From the NCBI RefSeq assembly GCF_030816915.1, contig NZ_JAUSYN010000002.1, positions 62,001-126,000 on the forward strand: a DNA stretch of 64,000 nt. Reading direction: 5' to 3'. The notes under the pieces are model-generated. The model did no database searches. It was not told the origin of the DNA and was given only the letters and a program-made list of their open reading frames with translations. Position 1 is the stretch's first letter. Every line of letters begins with the position of its first letter. Positions 59,401 through 64,000 of this stretch are shown piece after piece. Made by a program: the position numbers and the translations under genes. The stretch is from Streptomyces sp. B3I8 (GTDB lineage Bacteria; Actinomycetota; Actinomycetes; Streptomycetales; Streptomycetaceae).

Positions 59401-60459
59401 GGATCGTACCCGAGCGGCCACACCTACGGCGGCTACGAGGCCGGGACCATCCTGGCCACGCTGCTGCCGGAGCTGGCGCCGTCGATCCTCGCGCGCACCT
59501 CGGAGTACGGGCACAACCGGATCGTCCTCGGGTTCCACTACCCGCTCGACGTCATGGGCGGCCGCATGACCGCCCAGGCCACGGTGGCGCACCGGTGGGC
59601 GGACCCCGAGTTCGAGAAGCTGCTCACGCAGGCCCACACGGAGATCGAGAACGTGCTGCTCGCGCGGTGCGAGCAGGAGGGCTACGGCGACACCCTGGCG
59701 GCGTGCGCGGGCGACCCGTACGCCGGTCTGAGCACGGCGCAGGACGTCGACCTGTACACGCGACGGCTGACCTACGGGTTCTCCCGGACGGGCAAGGCCG
59801 GGCAGACCCTGAAGGCGCCGGCCGACGCGGCGGCGCTGCTGGTCACGGCCTTCCCGGACCTCACCGCCGAACAGCGCACCCAGGTCCTCGTGCAGACGGC
59901 GACGGACTCGGGGTATCCGCTCGACCCGACCGGGGACGGCGGCGCGAGCTGGCAGCGGATCAACCTGGCGGCCGCGATGGCGGCGGACGTGGTCGTGAAC
60001 GCCGACGGTTCGGTCACGGTGACGAACGTCGCCGACGCCACGAAGGCGAGCGTCGCGGACGCCCGCGCGCTCACCGTGGGAGGCGCGGCGCTCGACGGGT
60101 TCGCCCCGGAGGTGTCCACGTATGTCGTGGACCGGTCGGCGAACGGGCCGGTCCCGGCGGTCACCGCCGTGCCGGCCGCGTCCGGGGCCCGGGTGAGGGT
60201 CACCACCGGCGGTTCCGTGCTCACCTCGGACTCGCCCCTGTTCACCAGCCGCACGGTCACGGTGACCTCGGCCAACGGCGCGGTCACCCGGACCTACACC
60301 ATCGGGTTCCGGCGGACGGGCCACGGCCACGGCCCAGAGGTGACGGGCGGCGCCGGTGGTACCTGGGGCACCGGGAGCACCGGCCCGGGTTCCGGCGGCA
60401 TCCCGCTGTGGTCCCCGGCGACGGAGTGGGCGGAGCGGACAGGGTTGCGGGGCTGGTGA
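53437..60459 (+). CDS. Giant secreted GH92 alpha-mannosidase with CBM, FIVAR, FN3 and PAP2 phosphatase domains
   Basis: 2340 residues. GTG 53437 is chosen for its GGAGAGG site; it is followed by a long basic leader and a hydrophobic core 'AAAALLAGALALAGSAG'. Rough layout: GH92 at 75-832 ('DPFVSTAGDDGNDLPGAQAP', 'YYDGWSSWDDFRKYSVEAYI', 'HSNANEIDLQAPYLFNYVGE', 'MDNDAGTMSTMFVAAALG'), FIVAR at 971-1032, three CBM6-like domains between 1040 and 1472, FIVARs at 1482-1545 and 1550-1613, two FN3 at 1618-1812, and an acid-phosphatase PAP2 domain at ~1822-2058 with 'SYPSGHTYGG' and 'GHNRIVLGFHYPLD'. The tail is a beta-sandwich ('LDGFAPEVSTYVV'); no sortase signal or membrane anchor is seen. GH92 enzymes are calcium-dependent exo-alpha-mannosidases. 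Joining one to a phosphatase suggests action on phosphorylated mannans. Confidence 0.9.
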   Translation: MPRRPVGLRPPAHRAASARTVRRRPLRAAAAALLAGALALAGSAGGGGTAVALPGATAPAGSAASAGTPGGTDHTKLVDPFVSTAGDDGNDLPGAQAPHGLAKVNPMTTPGRNHSGYDYDEDHIAGFTATNLDGVGGSGGGGDLLVVPTSVRYDSRPTASGYAHPYSHDDESATPGYYRAGLGALSGTGSKVTQGSGTIDAEMTATTRTALERYRFPAGSTPQLVLDLANNYTSRTRSTLKATTLADGTTSLTGQIAGSFNGASYRMYYAATTNVPVTSLRSWGADGKLSDATERDGTDTGAVLGFGTSAGDDVELRVTLSPISAEQAVADQRAEVGGLTFDQARARTKAEWNDTLGAVAVRASATSDPGSTLTKEFYTHLYRMYALPVNATSTSGTYRGVDGAVHEANGFTYYDGWSSWDDFRKYSVEAYIDPDTYRDMVQSAVLLFADAHTAGKSPGSLTHSVPTVRWERSAVVIADALSKGFENFDRLDEAYPALKSYVGYYTGTQLRQGYVEGDPGTTVQRGYDQWALSVIADALGKDSEAEKLRSQSTMAIDHLVEPGAWTAADGTQVGLLTPRASGGDWQSADHERFEAAKLYQGTLWQYHWYDAYDMGGLIKAMGGEKAGRAAVEHMFGEDSDADDGSTMLHSNANEIDLQAPYLFNYVGEPSLTQKWVRAIYTGTTWNRYLATGSTGEAPSSGGEFTPPVKTQVYRLSPHGFLPTMDNDAGTMSTMFVAAALGLFPVTAGSSQFQIGSPFFDSTTITYANGTKFTVKADGVSSSDYYVQRATYNGSRFSDTWLDYSRIISGGTLDLTMGAEPSRWGADAKPAYSLDTDGGDTGGGTDTDKGDTVLSARPATVAAAADGSVDASVRLTLSGRARFAARAGTSLTRTGAASVTGLPDGVTADLRVTGSRTAALSLDGTAKVDARFGLTFADKAFAHHVPASSVRGTGVSVTDPLRLSAAAVRRGSLKSLVDQASLVRGAHYSDGSYSLFRSALDRARTVLADAAATTATLMAAQDALRSAADALTIDEGGYAVLQAEAPDAMEGPSLVKEAYYSDGDLGGVTEGAWEKFAELDFGGVAPRSVSVRYANSQAATAKPSSVDIHAGGADGPVAATVSLPGTGSWQNYSTVRATVTDPGALLNASAATFVFHAPSGQSWVSNFDRYQFSPYDVSSSPTTTLATLTAANSTTTGDGSVPLKLSGGIFENVTDGAWAQWHGTDLGDGADSVSVSYDKPQSRAASDSHIELHLGTKDGARSVDVPLDYTGAGWGTLATTTVRLDPGVFTGVQDVYADFVSSTQTSDRPYVGNIHSLTLTRSADTPVSFDATAFTSHSGGGLKSEPAGWNDAGSATDLGGTYDGAWLDYGDIGFGRSAKNTVTLTYVNNSARCGTGSAVQLYLDGFDAAHPGTPYTTIPLPVTGSAWSSGGTTSLSLPKAITGTHGVHLRLTTTPDSSHPYVANLGRITFSHVETPAETDRSALNKAIDQYAGLSAGAERYGTIDFGVFRRELAAARALAGADDAAQLEVDTATRSLTLAAEQLVPLPRLRLEDLVATAAALTDARYTDASWAAFTDALADARTALADGAAEDETLTARYKALDHAMGALTTKRRTVPAAPGAVSATVSGTSVTVRWSAPEDTGGSAVTGYVVTLDDGHRSGSGTGHRGETDNGHQVEIHDPGSRATVFTGLPADRSYTARVRAVNAVGTSPASAATAPVVTGNSRPQRPTVTGVLTDGKQVRVTWRSAGDGGFPVLGYTVALDDGTTAHVGATTDTALLGTRSGAKAHTATVTALTLAGSSDTSDTAVTTAASAGDPGTYEPSPFPDGTLDTHYASDQWPRTGDGTDYFDNLLGGFDDLPSGTLGANEKSPAGAPLTAENDEIAVRVNNAATQKEVDRAEVDATHSATVTMADGLGSRLGALYEDALSGGRLPRTSALFSRVTENLDTHDAAKNHFGYLRPYVRLRFVGDGGEIYESQDGSYGSLTSSGSYPSGHTYGGYEAGTILATLLPELAPSILARTSEYGHNRIVLGFHYPLDVMGGRMTAQATVAHRWADPEFEKLLTQAHTEIENVLLARCEQEGYGDTLAACAGDPYAGLSTAQDVDLYTRRLTYGFSRTGKAGQTLKAPADAAALLVTAFPDLTAEQRTQVLVQTATDSGYPLDPTGDGGASWQRINLAAAMAADVVVNADGSVTVTNVADATKASVADARALTVGGAALDGFAPEVSTYVVDRSANGPVPAVTAVPAASGARVRVTTGGSVLTSDSPLFTSRTVTVTSANGAVTRTYTIGFRRTGHGHGPEVTGGAGGTWGTGSTGPGSGGIPLWSPATEWAERTGLRGW

Positions 60460-60498
60460 CCACCGCCGCCACGCCCCGCTGACCCGGGGCGCACCGCG

Positions 60499-60543
60499 GG
60501 CCGCCGCCGTCAGGACGAGAGCACCGTCCTGACGGCGGCGGCC
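60499..60543 (+). terminator. Terminator after the GH92 gene
   Basis: A perfect 18-bp GC-rich stem (60499-60516 with 60526-60543) and a 9-nt loop, followed by GTTTCGT, 40 bp after the stop. Confidence 0.85.
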
Positions 60544-60551
60544 GTTTCGTC

Positions 60552-60826
60552 TCACTGCGCCGCGGCGAAGAACACGGCGCCACTCAGGAAGAGGGCGCCG
60601 CAGAGGAGGAGGAACACCGCTGTTCCCCCGACATGCCGTCACATGAGGACCGCGCCTCCCGCGGGTCGTCCGGCAGGTACACCACCGGTACCCGCCGCCC
60701 GGTCGCAGGCCCGAGACCGCTGCCCCGGGCCCGGGGCGAGAACTCCACCCGGTGTCCCCTCAGGTCGCTGAAGGCGATGACGGGGACCCGGGCGGGCCCG
60801 TCGTCGCCGGTTGCCCGGCACTCCGG
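60552..60826 (-). pseudogene. DUF3592-type membrane protein remnant, frameshifted and truncated
   Basis: The minus strand reads 'RVPVIAFSDLRGHRVEFSPR' and 'GRRVPVVYLPDDPREARSS', the DUF3592 beta-domain pattern. The frame then breaks, and in another frame, after a stop, follows 'VFLLLCGALFLSGAVFFAAA' and a stop at 60552, resembling the C-terminal membrane helix of such proteins. The N-terminal part and first helix are missing. Alternatively the 21-residue GTG-started hydrophobic frame is an independent peptide, which I think less likely. Confidence 0.45.
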
Positions 60827-60882
60827 TTACGCAGCGCCCCGGTCACGGCGTGCGGCGTGCGGCACGCGCCCGGAGGGCGGCC

Positions 60883-61749
60883 TCACCCCTCCCCCGCCGC
60901 ACCCGCGGCCTCCACCGCCGCGGCGACGAAGGAGGCGACCGGTCGGCGGCGGTCCTCCTGCGCCCAGGCGACGACGAGCGCGCTGCGGGCCGCGTCGGCC
61001 ACCGGCCGGTAGACGAGGCCGGGTTGGGCCGGCAGGGCCAGCGAGCGGGGCAGGACCGCGACCGTGCGCCCCAGCCTGATCAGGTCCATGAGCACCGCCC
61101 CGTCCTCGACCTCGGGCCCCGGCCGGCCCTCGGGCGCGCCGGTCCAGCGCACGCCCTTCCAGCGGGGCAGTGGCTCCTGGGCCAGGTCGGCGAGGGTGAC
61201 CTCGGAGCGGGTGGCGAGCCGGTGGCCGGGCGGCAGGATGGCGACGCGCCCCTCGACCGTCAGGGTCTCGTGGTCGAGGCCGGTCGTGTCGTCGAACGGC
61301 ACGTAGAGCAGGGCGACGTCCGCGCGGCCGTCGCGCACGTGGTCGGCGCGGTCGGTGGCGCCGCCGAAGAGGATGTCCACCTGGTGGGCGTCGGGCCGGC
61401 GGGCGTAGGCGGCGAGGATGCCGGACAGGAGGTTGGCGTCACCCCCGGCCTTGATCACCAGTCGCAGCCGGGTGTGCCGGTCGCCGGCCCGGCGGGCCAT
61501 CTCGACGGCGGCGCCGACGGCGTTGAGCGCGTGCCGGCCGTGGGTCAGGAGCGCCTCGCCCGCCGGGGTGAGGGCGACATGTCTGCTGGAGCGGAGCAGC
61601 AGTGCCGTCCCGAGCCGGGACTCCAGCCGCCGGACCGCCTTGGACAGGGCGGGCTGCGCGATCGCCAGCCGGGTCGCGGCGCGGCCGAAGTGCAGTTCCT
61701 CGGCGACGGCGACGAAGTACTCCAGCTCGCGGGTCTCCAGCTCGGCCAT
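60883..61749 (-). CDS. LysR family transcriptional regulator
   Basis: 288 residues from ATG 61749, chosen over an upstream in-frame start because 'MAELETRELEYFVAVAEELH' is the family N-terminus. HTH: 'FGRAATRLAIAQPALSKAVR', 'RLESRLGTALLLRSSRHVAL'. An effector domain follows ('LRLVIKAGGDANLLSGILAA'). It is divergent from the small A/B-barrel gene at 61845, with 95 bp between, so that gene is its probable target. Confidence 0.88.
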   Translation of the reverse strand: MAELETRELEYFVAVAEELHFGRAATRLAIAQPALSKAVRRLESRLGTALLLRSSRHVALTPAGEALLTHGRHALNAVGAAVEMARRAGDRHTRLRLVIKAGGDANLLSGILAAYARRPDAHQVDILFGGATDRADHVRDGRADVALLYVPFDDTTGLDHETLTVEGRVAILPPGHRLATRSEVTLADLAQEPLPRWKGVRWTGAPEGRPGPEVEDGAVLMDLIRLGRTVAVLPRSLALPAQPGLVYRPVADAARSALVVAWAQEDRRRPVASFVAAAVEAAGAAGEG

Positions 61750-61844
61750 GCGGACCAGCGTACCGTCCGATCCATTCCCAGGAGGCATCGAACGGGGTCG
61801 GACGGATCTTGGACGGGTGGAGGAAATGCCTGTTCACTGGCGTC

Positions 61845-62162
61845 ATGATTCACCACACGATGATCGTCGCGTTCGACAGTCCCATTCCCGCGAGTGAACT
61901 GGAGCAGTACCTGAAGGAGTTCGAGGAGCTGGTGGCGGCCTCCGGCCTGATCGAGACCTGCGTGGTGCGGCCGCACCTGCGCGTCCCGGGTGACGACCAC
62001 GCCCCGGTGGCCGTCGCCGACGCGATCGTGCAACTGGGGGTGAGTGACTTGGACGCCCTCGAGGCCAGTTTCGCCATGCCCGGCGTCGGCGAGTTCATCG
62101 GGCGCTGGCAGGCCCGCCATCCGTACAAGGCGATCTGGGCCAACCACGAGCCGCTGGCCTGA
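61845..62162 (+). CDS. Small Dabb-like (A/B barrel) protein
   Basis: 105 residues: 'MIHHTMIVAFDSPIPASELE' , 'QYLKEFEELVAASGLIETCV', 'ADAIVQLGVSDLDALEASFA' and 'FIGRWQARHPYKAIWANHEP'. The beta-alpha-beta-beta spacing and the His near the start fit the dimeric alpha+beta barrel (Dabb/stress-responsive) group, which has varied small-molecule roles. The ATG at 61845 lacks a close ribosome site; a second ATG at 61860 is possible. It is divergent from LysR. Family assignment is tentative. Confidence 0.7.
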   Translation: MIHHTMIVAFDSPIPASELEQYLKEFEELVAASGLIETCVVRPHLRVPGDDHAPVAVADAIVQLGVSDLDALEASFAMPGVGEFIGRWQARHPYKAIWANHEPLA

Positions 62163-62490
62163 GCCCGCGGGCGCGGGAGGCGTCCGCCCGTACTGCTCGG
62201 ATGCCCTTGGAACCCGCACGTCCGATGTGAGGGATCGTGCGGGGGATGAGGTCCGCGCGACAGCTCCCGGTGCCCGTCCGCCCGGTGCACACGGCACGTG
62301 GTGACACGTTTCACACGGAGTGCGCTTTGTGGCCGGAATAGGCGGGCCGTTGCCGTGGCTGCACCGTCGGGGGCTCGCCCCCGTCTCAGGGGGCCGCCGA
62401 GCGACGGTGCTCGGCGCGAGCCGGACGATTGTGTCCCACGCCCGCGCCGCCGGCCCCGCGGCCGTCGCTCACGAAAGGTTCCACCTCCCC
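62163..62490 (+). other. Long leader region before the MFS gene with nested hairpins
   Basis: No gene seen in these 328 bp. GCACCGTCG (62361-62369) pairs with CGACGGTGC (62402-62410), enclosing a CGGGGGC/GCCCCCG hairpin. This could be a three-way RNA structure about 80 nt before the MFS start. CACGTGGTGACACG near 62295 may be part of an operator. The MFS frame is open back to 62320 but is low-complexity there. Confidence 0.45.
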
Positions 62491-63744
62491 ATGCCACTGG
62501 CTCTGCTGGCCCTGGCTGTCGTCGCTTTCGGCATCGGCACGACCGAGTTCGCCACGATGGGCCTGCTGCCCCAGATCGCCGACGGGGTCGGCGTGTCCGT
62601 ACCGCACGCGGGGAATCTCGTCTCGGCCTACGCGCTCGGCGTCGTCGTCGGGGCGCCCGTACTGACGGGGATCGGCGCGCGCATCCCCCACAAGCGGCTG
62701 CTGCTGCTCCTGTCGGGGATGTTCGTCGTCGGCAACGTGGCCTCCGCCTTCGCGCCGTCCTTCTCCCTGCTGTTCGCCGCGCGGTTCCTGGCGGGGCTGC
62801 CGCACGGCGCGCTGTTCGGCGTCGGCGCGGTCGTGGCCTCGCGGCTGGTCCCGCCGGACCGGGCGGGGCGCGCGGTGTCCCGGATGTTCCTCGGGCTCAC
62901 CGTGGCCAACATCATCGGTGTGCCGGCGGGCACCGCGCTCGGGCAGCACCTGGGCTGGCGGTCGGCGTACATCGCGGTCGGCGTCCTCGGGGTCCTCGCC
63001 CTCTTCATGCTGGCCGTCTTCGTGCCGCACCAGCCGCGCGGGCGGCAGTCGGGGATCCGTCACGAGCTGCGCGCGATGAGCAACAGGCATGTGGGGATCG
63101 GCGTGCTGACGGCGATCGTCGGCTTCGGCGGGTTCTTCGCCGTCTACAGCTATCTCGTGCCCATCCTGACGCATGTGACGGGCATCTCCGACTCCTCGAC
63201 GACGCTCGTCCTCTCGCTCTACGGCGTCGGCATGACCGTCGGCACGCTGGTCGCGGGTCCGCTCACCGACCGTGCCCTGCGGCCGACGCTGTACGCGGGA
63301 CTGTCCTCGCTCGCCCTCGCGTTGCTGGCCTTCTACTTCACGGTCCACTCCACCGTGCCGGCCCTGGTGACGCTCGTCCTCATCGGTGCGCTGGGGGCCC
63401 TGGTCACCACGCCCGTCCAGATGCTGCTGATGGCCAAGGCGAAGAACGCGCCGACGATGGCGGCGGCCTCCAACCACTCGGCCTTCAATCTGGCGAACGC
63501 CGGCGGTGCCTGGCTCGGCGGACTGGCGATCTCGGCGGGCTGGGGCTGGACCTCACCCGCGCTGGTGGGCGCGGTACTCGCGGCGGCGGGCCTCGCCCTG
63601 GCGGTGGCCGGCGGGCTGGTGGACCGGGGCAGTCCCTCGGAGGTGGTCACCTCGGCCGGTGCCGGCCAGGAACCGGCCACGCTCCCGGCGACGCCGCTCC
63701 CGGAACCGGCTCCGGCCCCCGAGGAACCCTCGCGCCGCGGGTAA
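62491..63744 (+). CDS. MFS transporter (DHA1 drug-efflux type)
   Basis: A 417-residue, 12-helix transporter. I start at ATG 62491, where 'PLALLALAVVAFGIGTTEFA' begins helix 1. Signature motif A lies in 'GIGARIPHKRLLLLLSGMFV' and motif C-like 'GVPAGTALGQHLGWRSAYIA'. Later segments include 'LLMAKAKNAPTMAAASNHSA', as in AraJ/Cmx/PbuE-type proteins. The last ~35 residues are a soluble Pro/Glu-rich tail. Substrate unknown; sugar-efflux and chloramphenicol-type export are both common in this group. Confidence 0.88.
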   Translation: MPLALLALAVVAFGIGTTEFATMGLLPQIADGVGVSVPHAGNLVSAYALGVVVGAPVLTGIGARIPHKRLLLLLSGMFVVGNVASAFAPSFSLLFAARFLAGLPHGALFGVGAVVASRLVPPDRAGRAVSRMFLGLTVANIIGVPAGTALGQHLGWRSAYIAVGVLGVLALFMLAVFVPHQPRGRQSGIRHELRAMSNRHVGIGVLTAIVGFGGFFAVYSYLVPILTHVTGISDSSTTLVLSLYGVGMTVGTLVAGPLTDRALRPTLYAGLSSLALALLAFYFTVHSTVPALVTLVLIGALGALVTTPVQMLLMAKAKNAPTMAAASNHSAFNLANAGGAWLGGLAISAGWGWTSPALVGAVLAAAGLALAVAGGLVDRGSPSEVVTSAGAGQEPATLPATPLPEPAPAPEEPSRRG

Positions 63745-63760
63745 CGGCACATCGGGGCAT

Positions 63761-63784
63761 CGGGTCGGGTCGGGTCGGGTCGGG
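63761..63784. repeat. Pentanucleotide repeat (CGGGT)n
   Basis: Four CGGGT units plus a partial fifth lie just after the MFS stop, before the next gene. Confidence 0.8.
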
Positions 63785-63849
63785 CAACGGCACCTCGGGG
63801 AGCGGTGCTTCCGGGCCCGTTGTCAGTGGCGTGCGCCAGTATCGGCGAC

Positions 63850-64000
63850 ATGACACCTCTGCTTCTCACCGACATCGAAGCCGCCGTCCGCGCCGGTTGG
63901 GGCGCCGACACGGCCACGCCCGAGTACCGGGCACAGTGGACGGTGGACAATCCGGCCCGGGACCAGTGCCCGGTGACCGCCCTGGTGCTCCATGACCTGC
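63850..64000 (+). CDS. YunG-like hypothetical protein, cut by the window end
   Basis: The first 50 codons only: 'TPLLLTDIEAAVRAGWGADT', then 'WTVDNPARDQCPVTALVLHD'. The W..(D/E)NP..(D/G)QC.VTALV pattern is that of the small YunG-type proteins of unknown function. The frame is open to the last base. Confidence 0.6.
   Translation, partial: MTPLLLTDIEAAVRAGWGADTATPEYRAQWTVDNPARDQCPVTALVLHDL

Noticed and set aside
60544..60616. 21-residue hydrophobic peptide as an independent gene
   Set aside because: Better explained as the detached C-terminal helix of a DUF3592 remnant.
61827..61898. 23-codon frame after GGAGGA upstream of the Dabb-like gene
   Set aside because: It overlaps the gene in another frame, has no leader-peptide features, and the GGAGGA is more likely chance or a distant site for the gene itself.

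Overview
The window is about 73% GC, its coding frames show extreme third-position GC, GTG starts are common, and it carries Streptomyces-type families (rph with its RAE element, Tat-style lipoproteins, a Cys-rich leader peptide, many TetR/LacI/LysR regulators). It is almost certainly chromosomal DNA of a Streptomyces or close relative, and looks like accessory or arm DNA: catabolic islands, regulators paired with single enzymes, and several decayed genes. I saw no rRNA, tRNA, CRISPR array or complete IS element.

Layout. 1-1.3 kb: 3' end of a gene of tandem ~68-residue helical repeats. 1.3-7.3 kb: secreted phosphoesterase, a frameshifted GAF/PucR regulator and acetoacetyl-CoA synthetase. 7.5-19.1 kb: an alpha-mannoside utilisation locus: a leftward operon (binding protein, two permeases, GH76, GH38) divergent from phosphomannose isomerase, a ROK kinase and a LacI regulator. 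19.2-28.1 kb: a siderophore-type ABC importer, a broken DeoR gene, a methyltransferase and a three-gene operon of PLP enzymes (decarboxylase-like, SbnA-like/rhodanese fusion, SufS-like). Two near-identical 15-bp Zur-like boxes precede the PLP operon and the methyltransferase, so this is my best candidate for an undescribed, probably zinc-repressed metallophore system. 28.1-34.3 kb: TetR with a TetX-like monooxygenase and repeated operators, GNAT, LysR, an ArsR-like regulator, a small secreted repeat peptide and a cupin protein, with gene remnants between. 34.4-44.7 kb: Rrf2 regulator and DsbA-like protein, then a Cys-rich leader peptide ahead of a five-gene peptide/nickel-type ABC importer, an LLM flavin monooxygenase, an alpha/beta hydrolase and an SsuE-like FMN reductase. 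Together these look like an organosulfur scavenging operon controlled by cysteine supply. 44.8-53.1 kb: DinB protein, rifampin phosphotransferase, epimerase, old yellow enzyme and TetR (with a 56-bp perfect palindrome), then a quinone oxidoreductase/TetR pair. 53.4-60.5 kb: a 2340-residue secreted GH92 mannosidase fused to carbohydrate-binding, FIVAR, FN3 and PAP2-phosphatase domains, which may feed the mannoside locus. 60.5-64 kb: DUF3592 remnant, LysR, small A/B-barrel protein, MFS exporter and a gene cut by the window end.

Functions come from reading motifs by eye; no database search was run.
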